Shown here piece after piece: positions 34,403 to 42,914 of a stretch of 64,000 nt of DNA. This DNA is from DATBLE01 sp963719325 (GTDB taxonomy: Bacteria > Actinomycetota > Thermoleophilia > Gaiellales > Gaiellaceae). Under the pieces are notes generated by a model that searched no databases, was not told the origin of the DNA, and saw only the letters and a program-made list of their open reading frames with translations. Within the stretch, counting starts at the first letter, position 1. Each line of letters starts with the position of its first letter. The stretch is from assembly GCA_963719325.1 (NCBI GenBank), contig CAVRBW010000003.1, forward strand, positions 124,001 through 188,000, given 5' to 3'. The translations under genes were made by a program, and so were the position numbers.

Positions 34403-35629
34403 ATGCCGAGCTACCGAGAGCTCCTGAACCAGGTCAAGGGCGAAATCGACGAGATCGACGCCTCCGAAGGAGCGCGCCTGCTCGAGGCCGACGATCGGCC
34501 CCTCTTCCTCGACGTGCGCGAGCAGGACGAGTGGGACGAGGGAATCATCCCGGGCGCACTGCACATTCCGCGGGGGAACCTGGAGTCGCGGGTCGAGGCG
34601 CTCGTGCCCGACCGCGACCGTCCGATCGTGGTCTACTGCGCCGGCGGCTCACGCTCGGCCTTCGCGTCGAAGACGCTTCACGAGCTCGGCTACACCGACG
34701 TCGTCAACCTCGCCGGTGGCTACACCGACTGGAAGCGCAACGGCTTCCCGACGGCCGCTCCCCGCACGCTCAGCCCGGAGCAGCGTCAGCGCTACAGCCG
34801 CCACCTCCTGATCCCCGAGGTCGGCGACGCAGGGCAGCTCAGGCTGCTCGACTCACGGATCCTGCTGATCGGAGCAGGCGGGCTCGGCTCCCCTGCTTCG
34901 CTCTACCTCGCCGCAGCGGGCGTCGGGACGCTCGGGATCGTCGACGACGACGAAGTCGACGCCACCAACCTGCAGCGCCAGATCGTCCACTCGACCGAGC
35001 GGCTGGGCGAGCCGAAGGCCGAGTCGGCGAAGCGCACGATCGAGGCGCTGAACCCGGACGTGAACGTGAAGGTCTTCCAGGAGCGCCTGACCTCGGAGAA
35101 CGTCGACCGGATCCTCGGCGAAGGCTGGAACGTGATCGTCGACGGCGCCGACAACTTCCCCACCCGATACCTGCTCAACGACGCATCGGTCTGGCACGGG
35201 ATCCCGGTCGTGCACGGCTCGATCTACCGCTTCGAGGGCCAGGTGACCGTCCTCAAGCCATATGAAGGCCCCTGCTACCGCTGCCTCTTCCCGCAGCCGC
35301 CGCCGCCCGAGCTCGCGCCGAGCTGCGCCGAGGGCGGAGTGCTGGGCGTCTTGCCCGGCGTGATCGGCTCGATCCAGGCGACCGAGGCGCTGAAGGTGGC
35401 GCTGGAGATCGGCGACCCGCTGATCGGGCGGCTCCTGCTCTTCGATGCCCTCGCCGCGTCGTTCTCCGAGGTCACGCTGCGGCGCGATCCGAGCTGCCCG
35501 GTCTGCGGCGAGAGCCCGACGATCACCGAGTACATCGACTACGTCGAGTTCTGCCAGGGCGCGAGGGCAAGAAGCGCCGTCGGCGCAGCCGCCGGCGCCC
35601 GGCCGGAAGACCTGGGGGCACACGCGTGA
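34403..35629 (+). CDS. rhodanese-MoeB/ThiF fusion, sulfur-carrier activating enzyme
   Basis: A 408-residue E1-like enzyme. An N-terminal rhodanese domain (residues 15-115) has its persulfide Cys79 in VVYCAGGSRSAF. The C-terminal MoeB/ThiF domain has the ATP loop GAGGLGSPAS (about 157-166), the DADNF-like VDGADNFPTRY, a zinc pair CYRC and CPVC, and the catalytic-loop Cys in APSCAEGGVLG. It would adenylate and thiocarboxylate the sulfur carrier encoded next. Mycobacterial MoeZ has the same domains in the opposite order. GTGA overlap with the next gene implies coupling. Confidence 0.9.
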   Translation: MPSYRELLNQVKGEIDEIDASEGARLLEADDRPLFLDVREQDEWDEGIIPGALHIPRGNLESRVEALVPDRDRPIVVYCAGGSRSAFASKTLHELGYTDVVNLAGGYTDWKRNGFPTAAPRTLSPEQRQRYSRHLLIPEVGDAGQLRLLDSRILLIGAGGLGSPASLYLAAAGVGTLGIVDDDEVDATNLQRQIVHSTERLGEPKAESAKRTIEALNPDVNVKVFQERLTSENVDRILGEGWNVIVDGADNFPTRYLLNDASVWHGIPVVHGSIYRFEGQVTVLKPYEGPCYRCLFPQPPPPELAPSCAEGGVLGVLPGVIGSIQATEALKVALEIGDPLIGRLLLFDALAASFSEVTLRRDPSCPVCGESPTITEYIDYVEFCQGARARSAVGAAAGARPEDLGAHA

Positions 35630-36807
35630 CGAAGGTCCGGATCCCACCGATGCTGCGGCCGGCCGTCGGCGGCGAGCGAGAGGTGGCGGCGACCGGCGAG
35701 ACGATCGGCGAGGTTCTCGACGACCTGACCGCCCGCTTCCCCGGGCTCGAAGGCCAGCTCCGGTTCGCGAACGTCTACGTCGACGGCGAGGACATCCGCA
35801 CCCTCGACGAGCTCGCGACTCCCGTCCGCGAAGATGCGACGATCATCCTGCTCCCGGCGATGGCCGGCGGTGCCAGCCGCCTCGCGCCTTCGCTCCTCGA
35901 CCTGATCGGATCGACGCCGCTGATCGAGCTTCCGCGCCTGTCGCCGAAGCCCGAGGTTCGGCTCTATGCGAAGCTCGAGGGCGCGAACCCCACCGGTTCG
36001 ATCAAGGACCGAATCGCGCTGGCGATGATCGAGAGCGCGGAGGCGTCCGGCGAGCTGGAGCCCGGTCGCGCCCTGCTCGAGCCGACGAGCGGCAACACCG
36101 GCATCTCGCTGGCGATGGTCGCGAAGCTGAAGGGGTACCCGCTCACGTGTGTGCTCCCGTCGAACGCGACCGCCGAGCGCAAGCGCCTGTTGCGGATCTA
36201 CGGCGCCGACATCATCGAGTCGCCGGCGGCGGAAGGCTCGAACGGCGCCGTGCGGCTCGCCCTCGAGCTCGCCGAGCGCGATCCGCGCTGGTTCATGCCG
36301 TTCCAGTACGCGAACGAGGCGAATCCCCGCGCGCACTACGAGGGGACCGGCACCGAGATCGCCGAAGCCGTCGACCGCGTCGACGTCCTCGTTGCGGGTC
36401 TCGGCACCGGCGGCACCCTGATGGGCGTCGGCGAGCGCCTGCGGGAGACGTTCCCTGACGTGGTCGTCGCAGCCGCGGAGCCGTTGCCCGGCGACCCGGT
36501 GATGGGCCTCCGCTCCCTCGAGGACGGCTACGTGCCGCCGATCCTCGACGTCTCGAAGCTCGATCGCAAGCTGCTCGTCTCGAACGCCGAGTCGGTCGCC
36601 GGCCTGCGGGCCCTGATCGAGCGCGAGGCCGTCTTCGGCGGGGTGTCCTCCGGGGCGGTCGTCCACGTCGCCCGCCGGCTCGCCGAGGATCTCGACGAAG
36701 GCGTCGTGGTCTGCATCCTCGCCGACGGCGGCTGGAAGTACCTCTCGGCGGACTTCTGGGACGCTCCGGAGGCGGGCCCGGCGATGGAGCACGGCCACTG
36801 GTGGTAG
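35626..36807 (+). CDS. CysO sulfur carrier fused to CysM O-phosphoserine sulfhydrylase
   Basis: A 393-residue fusion. Residues 1-82 are a MoaD/ThiS-type ubiquitin fold ending LLPAMAGG, like the C-terminus of CysO. Residues 88-393 are a PLP-dependent cysteine synthase of the CysM type (PLP Lys127 in NPTGSIKDR, phosphate loop LEPTSGNTGIS, GLGTGGTLMG, and the C-terminal ILADGGWKYLS). In mycobacteria these are separate proteins: thiocarboxylated CysO donates sulfur to O-phosphoserine on CysM. Here the Gly81-Gly82 end is internal. GTG start overlaps the upstream stop. Fusion could be a precursor cut by the neighbouring JAMM protease (inference). Confidence 0.9.
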   Translation: MTKVRIPPMLRPAVGGEREVAATGETIGEVLDDLTARFPGLEGQLRFANVYVDGEDIRTLDELATPVREDATIILLPAMAGGASRLAPSLLDLIGSTPLIELPRLSPKPEVRLYAKLEGANPTGSIKDRIALAMIESAEASGELEPGRALLEPTSGNTGISLAMVAKLKGYPLTCVLPSNATAERKRLLRIYGADIIESPAAEGSNGAVRLALELAERDPRWFMPFQYANEANPRAHYEGTGTEIAEAVDRVDVLVAGLGTGGTLMGVGERLRETFPDVVVAAAEPLPGDPVMGLRSLEDGYVPPILDVSKLDRKLLVSNAESVAGLRALIEREAVFGGVSSGAVVHVARRLAEDLDEGVVVCILADGGWKYLSADFWDAPEAGPAMEHGHWW

Positions 36808-37182
36808 TAGTGCCCGCCGCCTTGCGCCGGGCACTGGAAGAGCACGCCGAGCGCGAAGCACCCAACGAGGCGTGTGGTCTGCTGGCGCTCCGCAACGGAG
36901 TTGCCGAGCGCTACGTACCCTGCGTCAACCGGCTCGCCAACCCCTATCGCTTCGAGCTTCAAGCGCCCGATCCCGGGCTTACTGATCGACCTCGAGGACG
37001 AGGGCTACGAGCTGGCCGTCTTCCACTCGCACCCCACCGACTCTGCGCGGCCCTCGCGGACCGACCTCGCGAACATCGGCCTCTGGGAGGGGAAGCCCTA
37101 CCTGATCCTCTCGCACGCGACCGGCGAGCTCGCCGGCTGGCGGATCACCGGAGGAGCGGTCGAGCCTCTCCCGCTCGGCTAG
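36801..37182 (+). pseudogene. mec: Mec-type JAMM/MPN peptidase, frameshifted
   Basis: A zinc peptidase of the JAB/MPN family. In mycobacteria Mec removes the newly made cysteine from CysO-Cys after the Gly-Gly. The N-terminal half (EAPNEACGLLALRNG, with the JAMM Glu) and the second half (GYELAVFHSHPTDSARPSRTD, with the HxH...S..D zinc site) lie in different frames. The join is at about 36975-36985, where one surplus base restores the protein. All catalytic residues survive, so an indel error is likely. Starts GTG 36801 or 36810, overlapping or abutting the cysO-cysM stop. Confidence 0.82.
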
Positions 37183-37189
37183 CCGGCAA

Positions 37190-37215
37190 GCGCGGGCGGG
37201 GGGAACCCACCCGCG
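37190..37215 (+). terminator. GC-rich hairpin between convergent genes
   Basis: GCGCGGGCGGG and CCCACCCGCGC pair with one mismatch across a GGGAA loop, 8 bp after the mec stop and before the cupredoxin gene's end. Likely terminator; its GGGGGGAACC core faintly resembles the two-hairpin element. Confidence 0.45.
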
Positions 37216-37234
37216 CGCCCGACATGACCCGAGC

Positions 37235-37588
37235 CTAGGTAACGCGGAAGTCGCCGTGCATCGTGCTCTCGTGCGGGGCGCAGTAGAACTCCCACTTGCC
37301 CTTCTTGAGCGTGAGCGTGACCGTCTTCGTGCCCTTGAACGGGACGGTCGTGATCGCCTTCTCCATCCCGGGACCTTCGATCACGAAGTTGTGGATCGAC
37401 GCCTTGTCCGTGATGACGAACGTGTACTTCCCAGCCTTCAGCGTCTTCACGGCCTTCCCGCCCTTCTTCAGCGAGATCGTGAAACCGGGACCGACGGTAC
37501 CGACCAGCCTTGGCGCGGACATCGACGATGCTGTCGCGGCCGCGGCAAGCGCCACGACCGCGACGGCCAGTGTGAGTATGAGCTTCAT
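37235..37588 (-). CDS. secreted cupredoxin-like protein
   Basis: A 117-residue protein with a signal peptide (MKLILTLAVAVVALAAAATA) and a type I copper fold. The ligands are His in ASIHNFVIEG and the Cys-His-Met set in WEFYCAPHESTMHGDF. It probably carries electrons outside the membrane or binds copper. It follows a paralogue (37685-38045) separated by a hairpin; the two are about half identical. TAGTCT lies 5 bp before the ATG. Confidence 0.85.
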   Translation of the reverse strand: MKLILTLAVAVVALAAAATASSMSAPRLVGTVGPGFTISLKKGGKAVKTLKAGKYTFVITDKASIHNFVIEGPGMEKAITTVPFKGTKTVTLTLKKGKWEFYCAPHESTMHGDFRVT

Positions 37589-37624
37589 GGCCGAGACTAC
37601 GAGCCGCGGCCCGAAGCGGATTGC

Positions 37625-37684
37625 GAACTGGGTTCAGAACGACGCTTCGCCGGACGGCACAAGGCTTCGTTCTGGACCGAGTTC
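37625..37684 (-). terminator. long imperfect hairpin between tandem cupredoxin genes
   Basis: Arms 37625-37645 and 37664-37684 pair at 18 of 21 positions, immediately after the stop of the upstream cupredoxin gene. Each arm also resembles the 22-bp inverted repeat flanking the cyclase gene at 28-29.6 kb. May act as terminator, attenuator or a mobile palindrome. Confidence 0.5.
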
Positions 37685-38045
37685 CTAGGTGACCTTGAAG
37701 CTTCCCTTCATCACTGAGGCGTGCGGGTCACAGATGTACGTGTAGCGGCCCTTCTTGAGCTTCACTGACCACCGTCTTCGTGCCGACGAAGCCGACGCTG
37801 GTGATCTCCTTGTTCACGCCGGGGCCGCGCAGGTGAAAGTTGTGAATGTTCGACTTGTCCGAGACCTTGATCGAGTAGGTCCCCGCCTTCAGGGTCTTCA
37901 CGGCCTTCGTGCCCTGCTTGAGCGTGATCGTGAAACCAGGCCCGACCGTCCCGCTGAGCTTCTTGGGCGTAGCAGCACCCGCCGACGCTACGAGCGCGAC
38001 CGCCACGACTCCAGCAGCGACGACGGGCATTCGAAACCGAAGCAT
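37685..38045 (-). pseudogene. secreted cupredoxin-like protein, frameshifted near C-terminus
   Basis: Paralogue of the next gene: signal peptide (PVVAAGVVAVALVASAGAA), then SNIHNFHLRGPGVNKEITS. The frame slips at about 37765, just before the last strand. The true end, LKKGRYTYICDPHASVMKG, lies in another frame and supplies Cys, His and Met copper ligands. Removing one base gives about 120 residues. AAGGAG is four bases before the ATG. Copper binding requires the restored frame, so a sequencing indel is the simpler reading. Confidence 0.8.
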
Positions 38046-38093
38046 GCATCTCCTTCCGAGGTGGATTTCTTCCTCTGCCAGGATAGAGACGCC

Positions 38094-38666
38094 GTGCGCG
38101 TCGAGGAGATTGGAACCGGACTCTGGCGCTGGACGGGCCTCCATCCGGACTGGACGCCCGACGAAGGCGGCTCGGAGGGTTGGGAGCAAGAGGTCGGCTG
38201 CGTGTACCACGAAGCCCCGGGCGCCGTCGTGCTCATCGACCCGCTTGTCCCGCCCGAGGCCGCGGACCGCTTCTACGAGGCGCTCGACCGCGACGTCGAG
38301 CGCGCCGGACAGCCCGTCGCGATCCTGCTCACGGTCGAATCGCACAGGCGCAGCTCGCGCGAGCTCGCGGAGCGCTACGACGGCACCATCGGCGAGCTTC
38401 CGACCGGCGTCGAGGTCGCGGTCTCGACCTGGAACGAGCTCGTCTTCTGGATTCCCGAGCACCGGGCGCTCGTGTTCGGCGACGTCGTGCTCGGACGAGC
38501 CGGCGGGTTGCAGCTGCCGAGAAGCTGGATCGGCGAGGAGCTGTACGCCGAGGTCGTCGAGAGCCTGCGCCCGCTGCTCGAGCTACCGGTGGAGCGGGTC
38601 CTGACAGCGCACGGCAAACCCGTGCTCGCCGACGGACACGCGGCGCTCTCGAGCGCCCTCGGCTAG
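38094..38666 (+). CDS. MBL-fold metallo-hydrolase-like protein
   Basis: A 190-residue protein with a metallo-beta-lactamase-like layout (EIGTGLWRWTGLHPDW, VVLIDPLVPPEAADRFYEAL, ALVFGDVVLG, RVLTAHGKPVLADG). The canonical HxHxDH is replaced by VESHRRSSRELAERY, so metal binding and activity are uncertain. This variant is common among short actinobacterial members. GTG 38094 is preferred to GTG 38061 by the conserved VRVEEIG start. Its stop overlaps the convergent rhodanese stop (CTAG). Confidence 0.7.
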   Translation: MRVEEIGTGLWRWTGLHPDWTPDEGGSEGWEQEVGCVYHEAPGAVVLIDPLVPPEAADRFYEALDRDVERAGQPVAILLTVESHRRSSRELAERYDGTIGELPTGVEVAVSTWNELVFWIPEHRALVFGDVVLGRAGGLQLPRSWIGEELYAEVVESLRPLLELPVERVLTAHGKPVLADGHAALSSALG

Positions 38667-39007
38667 CCGGTCCGACCGCCCTCGAGCGGCAGGCCTGCAT
38701 CGGCCCAGTCGGACTTGCCGCCAGCGTAGTGCGCGACGTTGCGATACCCGAGCTCGATCAAACGGGTGGCAACGACGACAGAGCTGCCGCACGTCGCGCT
38801 CGAGCAGTAGACGACGACCTCGGCGTCGCGGTCCGGAATCGCGCGAGGGGCACGCTCGTCGACCGACTCGGGCGGGATGTTGATCGCGCCCGGCAGGTGC
38901 GATGCCGCGTACGACATCGGCGCGAGGGCGTCGACGAGCACGAGCTCATCTCCACGCTGGATCCGCTCCCAGAGCCGGTCGCGGCTGACTTCGACAAGGG
39001 TGGCCAC
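38663..39007 (-). CDS. single-domain rhodanese
   Basis: A 114-residue sulfurtransferase domain. It contains VLVDALAPMSYAASHLPGAINIP, the usual rhodanese entry with the CDC25-like DxR region changed to DALAP, and an active-site loop VVYCSSATCGSS with Cys. It passes persulfide sulfur to acceptors or, without full activity, senses it. It lies 8 bp downstream of the DJ-1 gene on the same strand. Confidence 0.85.
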   Translation of the reverse strand: MATLVEVSRDRLWERIQRGDELVLVDALAPMSYAASHLPGAINIPPESVDERAPRAIPDRDAEVVVYCSSATCGSSVVVATRLIELGYRNVAHYAGGKSDWADAGLPLEGGRTG

Positions 39008-39015
39008 GCGGCCCG

Positions 39016-39579
39016 CTAGGCAGGAACGGCGGCGCGCTCGAGCGCGCCCACGAACGCCCGCGACCATTCGGCCAGGTCGCCCCAACCGCGGCACGAGACC
39101 AGGTTCCCGTCCACGACGTCGGGCCCGTCGACGAACGTCCCGCCCGCCGCTTCGATGTCGGGGCCGAGCGGCGGAAACGCCGAGCTCTTCCGTCCCTGCA
39201 GGTACCCGAGCGCCGCAGGCACCTGCGGGCCGTGACAGAGCGTCCCGACGGGCAGGTCGTTCTCGAAGAAGTGCGTGACGATCCTGCGGACGTCGGGATC
39301 GACGCGAATGTACTCGGGCGCGCGGCCCCCAGGGATGACGAGACCGACGTAGCGTTCGGGCTCCACCTCGGCGAACGCGATGTCGGGGTCGAGCCGGCGC
39401 CCCGGCTTCTCGACGTAGGCGTCCGAGTCGGGCTCGAAGTCGTGGACGACGGTCCGCATCGTCCGGCGAGAGGGCGCGGCGACGTCGACCGCATAGCCGG
39501 CCTCGCGGAGCCGGTACAGGATGTAGAAGGTCTCGAGGTCCTCGGCGGCGTCGCCGGCAAGCATCAGTACGCGCTCCAT
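39016..39579 (-). CDS. DJ-1/PfpI family protein
   Basis: A 187-residue class I glutamine-amidotransferase-like protein of the DJ-1/PfpI type. The nucleophile elbow is GTLCHGPQVPAAL with the reactive Cys. The upstream AEDLETFYILYRLREAGY and LVIPGGRAPEYIR loops match PfpI, the latter giving the oxyanion region. Members act as glyoxalases, deglycase-like enzymes or peptidases; which applies is not evident. Clear ATG, in line with the rhodanese gene. Confidence 0.88.
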   Translation of the reverse strand: MERVLMLAGDAAEDLETFYILYRLREAGYAVDVAAPSRRTMRTVVHDFEPDSDAYVEKPGRRLDPDIAFAEVEPERYVGLVIPGGRAPEYIRVDPDVRRIVTHFFENDLPVGTLCHGPQVPAALGYLQGRKSSAFPPLGPDIEAAGGTFVDGPDVVDGNLVSCRGWGDLAEWSRAFVGALERAAVPA

Positions 39580-39593
39580 GCGCGCAGTATCGC

Positions 39594-40748
39594 CTACGAG
39601 CCGAGCCGGCGCAGCACGACGATCCCGGCGACGGGGAACGCAGCGGCGAGGGCAAACCCCGCCCGCCACGACGTCGCCGACACGAACGGCGCAAACCCAA
39701 GCGGTGCACCGACGACGGCTGCGGCGAGGAACGTCTGCTGCAGGCCGAGGGCCGCCCCGCTCCTCCTCGCGCCGGCGCTCTCGACCACTGCGGTCACGGA
39801 CAGCGCGTTCCAGCTCATCGACAGACCCCCCGCGAGCGCGAGCGCGGGCACGATCAGCCAGCCGCTTGCGTCGGCGAGAGCCGCGGCGGCGATCGTCGAG
39901 AGCGCCGTCGCGAGCGCGATCCACCGGATCGGGCCGATGCGACTTCCGCTGCGGTCCGAGAGCCGCCCGCCCACGAGGCGCCCCGCGGCACCGAAAACGT
40001 TCATTCCGGCGAGGACGGCTCCGGCCTGGCCCGGCGAGAAGTCGTGCTGCGATTCGAGGAAGAGGACGACGAAGCCGGTCACCGCGACCTGCGTGAAGAT
40101 CAGCAGCGAGCTCCCGGCCGACAGACGCCAGATCTGGCGGTCGCGCAGCGGGTGCCGGAGCAGTGTCGCCGCACCTTCCGTATCCGACCGCACCGGGCCC
40201 TCGACGAGCCACGCGGCTGCAGTCGCGGCCGCCACGAACGAGAAGGCGGCAATGGCGAGCAGCGCCGCACGCAATCCCCATGCGTCCGCGATCGGCGGGA
40301 GTGCGATCGCAGCCGAGAAGCCACCGACCGGAATCGCCGTCTGGCGGATACCGAGGGCGAAGCCGCGCTCTGCGCGCGGGAACCAGCTCGTCACCGCGCG
40401 CCCGGTTGCGGTGTTCGAGCTGGCCCCGAATGCATTGGCGAGCGCGAGGACGAGGACGAGCGAGACAAACGCCGGCGCGTAGGCTCCCCCGGCGAAGCCA
40501 ACTGCGGAGCCGGTCAAACCGACGGTCGCAGTTGCACGCTCGCCGATCCGGTCTGCGAGCAGGCCCCACCCAAGCAGGGTCAGCAGGGAACCGGCACCCG
40601 CGCCGCCGAGCAGCACACCGACCTGGCTCAGGCTCAGGTGATACCGGTCGCGAAGCGCGGGGGCGAGCACGGCGAGCCCGGAGTAGGCGGCAGCCTGGGA
40701 CGTTTGAGCGACCGTCCCGGCCGCGAGCACGACCCAGCGGCGAGGCAC
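39594..40748 (-). CDS. major facilitator superfamily transporter
   Basis: A 384-residue membrane protein with about 12 hydrophobic helices. The MFS loop 2-3 motif is LGWGLLADRIGERATATVGL, and its repeat in the second half is GRLVGGRLSDRSGSRIGP. Probable exporter or importer of a small molecule. The GTG start shares one base with the stop of the sugar-binding protein gene (TAGTG), so it is likely part of that sugar operon. Confidence 0.87.
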   Translation of the reverse strand: MPRRWVVLAAGTVAQTSQAAAYSGLAVLAPALRDRYHLSLSQVGVLLGGAGAGSLLTLLGWGLLADRIGERATATVGLTGSAVGFAGGAYAPAFVSLVLVLALANAFGASSNTATGRAVTSWFPRAERGFALGIRQTAIPVGGFSAAIALPPIADAWGLRAALLAIAAFSFVAAATAAAWLVEGPVRSDTEGAATLLRHPLRDRQIWRLSAGSSLLIFTQVAVTGFVVLFLESQHDFSPGQAGAVLAGMNVFGAAGRLVGGRLSDRSGSRIGPIRWIALATALSTIAAAALADASGWLIVPALALAGGLSMSWNALSVTAVVESAGARRSGAALGLQQTFLAAAVVGAPLGFAPFVSATSWRAGFALAAAFPVAGIVVLRRLGS

Positions 40749-41782
40749 TACGCCCGCCGCAGCGGGAACTCGTGGCGGCTCGAGCTGCCCTCGAAGCGGC
40801 TCTTGGTCGCCAGGAAGGTCTTGACGTCCGCCTTCCGGAGCAGGACTGAGGTCTCCGTGTCCCAGGGAATGACGGTGCCCTGCGAGATCCGCGCCAGGAA
40901 CAGCTCGATCACAGGCACGAAGCCCTGAGCGTAGGGCTGCTGGTCGACGACGAAGTCGAGGTGGCCGTCGGCGACGAACGCGAGATCCTCGGGCAACAGG
41001 TCGTAGCCGCCGCCGTGAAAGCCGCGCGGACGGAGGCCGCGATGCTTCATCACGGCGCCTGCCGCCGCGGTGCCGATCTGGTCGACGGCGTAGAGACCGC
41101 GGATCCGAGGCCGGCTGTCCAACAAGGCCTCGATCTTCGCCTGCTGCTCGCGAGGCTCGCCTTTCAGCCCGACGACGGTTGCGACCGGAGCGTTCGGAGC
41201 ACGGGCGAGGGCGGCAACGACCCCGTCGAGCCGTCGCTCGATCGACGACTTCGGACGGTCTGGAACGAGCAGCGCGACCTCGCGCTTCGGCGACAGGCGA
41301 GCGATTTCGGCGCCGACACGAGAGCCCGACGCGTACGGGTTCTCGCCGACGAACGCCAGTCGCGATCCGCCCGGAGGCGCGTCGATGTTGAACGCGACGA
41401 GCGGGATCCCCGCCCGCCCCGCGGCCTCGAGCTGCTGTGCGAAGGCTCGTCCGTCGACGGCCGAGACCGCGATGCCGTCCGCCTTGCCGGCGATCGCCGC
41501 GCGCAGCGCCTTGACCGTCTCCTCGCCGTTCCCGCGCGGCGATCCCGTCCACCGCACCGTGCACTTGCACAGCGCGGCTGCATCCTGAGCACCGAACTGC
41601 GTCGCGACGAAGAGCGGATCGAGCGTGTTGTGACTGACGAAGACGAACCTCCATTGAGGGTGTCCGGCGAAGTCGCCTCCCCCGTCGGCGGCGAGTGCGC
41701 CGACGGGGCCGAGGAGCTGACCGAGCGAGATGCCCGCCGCCCCCACTCCCGCATCGCGGAGGAAGCCTGCCCTGGTGATCAT
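40748..41782 (-). CDS. periplasmic-binding-protein-type sugar-binding protein
   Basis: A 344-residue type I periplasmic binding protein (ribose/LacI-like fold). The N-terminus, MITRAGFLRDAGVGAAGISLG, is Tat-like but has only one Arg. The body has FVFVSHNTLDPLFVATQFGAQDAA, IPLVAFNIDAPPGG and RGLYAVDQIGTAAAGAV, typical of this fold. It presumably captures a sugar outside the membrane. No ABC permease follows directly; an MFS gene and a dehydrogenase gene flank it with one- and four-base overlaps. Confidence 0.82.
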   Translation of the reverse strand: MITRAGFLRDAGVGAAGISLGQLLGPVGALAADGGGDFAGHPQWRFVFVSHNTLDPLFVATQFGAQDAAALCKCTVRWTGSPRGNGEETVKALRAAIAGKADGIAVSAVDGRAFAQQLEAAGRAGIPLVAFNIDAPPGGSRLAFVGENPYASGSRVGAEIARLSPKREVALLVPDRPKSSIERRLDGVVAALARAPNAPVATVVGLKGEPREQQAKIEALLDSRPRIRGLYAVDQIGTAAAGAVMKHRGLRPRGFHGGGYDLLPEDLAFVADGHLDFVVDQQPYAQGFVPVIELFLARISQGTVIPWDTETSVLLRKADVKTFLATKSRFEGSSSRHEFPLRRA

Positions 41783-42798
41783 CTCGCGAGATGCTCCAGG
41801 AGGATCTTGCCGACGATCCCGTTCCGCTCGACCAGCAGGCGGAACGCCTCCTCGTAGCACTCGGCCGGGAAGCGATGCGTGACGACGGGACGGAAGTCGA
41901 CCAAGCCGTCGCCGAGCAGGTCGACGACCTGACGCCAGATCGCGCTGGTGTAGCCGACGCTGCCGTGCAACTGGAGGTCGCGCAGCGCGAAACGGTCGGC
42001 GGGGAGGCACAGCTCACGCCCTTCGCCGGCGATCCCGAGCAGGACGACGCGACCTCCTTCGCGCGGAAGCCGCGTGGCGAGCTCGACCGCGGGGACGGCT
42101 CCGGCAGTCTCGACGACCAGATCGAGCTCGCCCTCGCGTGCCGCCGAGGCGGCAGAGACGTTCACCGTCTCGGTGGCGCCGAGCTGACGCGCGAACTCGA
42201 GCTCCTCGTCGCGGAGACCGTAGGCGACGATGGCGCTCGGCGAGTAGAGGCGGGCGAGAACGATCGCCAGAGCGCCGAGCGTGCCCACACCGACCACGCC
42301 GACGGTCTCGCCCGGCCGGGGTCGCGCCCGGAGCAGCCCTTTCAGGACAACGGATGCCGGCTCGATCAGCACCGCCCCGTCGAGCGACACGCGCTCGGGC
42401 AATCGATGGACGACGCGGCGCGGCACGACCACGAGCTCGCCGTAGCCGCCGCCGCGGGTGAAGCCGAGGCAGTCGTAGCTCTCGCACAGATGTGTGTCGC
42501 CGGCCCGGCAGCGCTTGCAGGCGCCGCAGTAGCAGAAGCCCTCGCAGACGACCCGGTCACCGAGATCGACGTCGTCGACGCCCTCCCCGATCGCCTCGAC
42601 GACGCCGCTCCATTCGTGGCCGGGGATGCACGGGTACCGCACCCAGCGGCGATCGAGCAGCCCCTCGGCCACGTCGAGGTCCGTGCGGCAGACGCCCGCC
42701 AGCCGGCTGCGTACGAGCACCTCCCCTGGGCCGCACGAAGGCTCTTCCACGTCGCGATAGGACACCTTGTGCGGCCGGTCGATCACCACCGCCTTCAC
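41779..42798 (-). CDS. zinc-dependent polyol/sugar dehydrogenase
   Basis: A 339-residue medium-chain alcohol dehydrogenase. Catalytic-zinc ligands are in LAGVCRTDLDVAE (Cys) and CIPGHEWSGVVEAIG (His, Glu). The structural zinc site is CYCGACKRCRAGDTHLC, and the Rossmann loop is GVVGVGTLGALAIVL. It resembles sorbitol, threonine or L-arabinose-type dehydrogenases. GTG start. The stop overlaps the ATG of the binding-protein gene, forming a three-gene sugar operon with the MFS transporter. Confidence 0.9.
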   Translation of the reverse strand: MKAVVIDRPHKVSYRDVEEPSCGPGEVLVRSRLAGVCRTDLDVAEGLLDRRWVRYPCIPGHEWSGVVEAIGEGVDDVDLGDRVVCEGFCYCGACKRCRAGDTHLCESYDCLGFTRGGGYGELVVVPRRVVHRLPERVSLDGAVLIEPASVVLKGLLRARPRPGETVGVVGVGTLGALAIVLARLYSPSAIVAYGLRDEELEFARQLGATETVNVSAASAAREGELDLVVETAGAVPAVELATRLPREGGRVVLLGIAGEGRELCLPADRFALRDLQLHGSVGYTSAIWRQVVDLLGDGLVDFRPVVTHRFPAECYEEAFRLLVERNGIVGKILLEHLAR

Positions 42799-42914
42799 GC
42801 GGCCTAGTCTATTTCGCGGCTTCGTCCAGACGACTCGTCGAAGTCCCCCGGCCGGCGAGACGAGTATCGAACCACGATCTGGCCCGGGCGTCCGGGATCG
42901 ACGAAACTGGGGCC

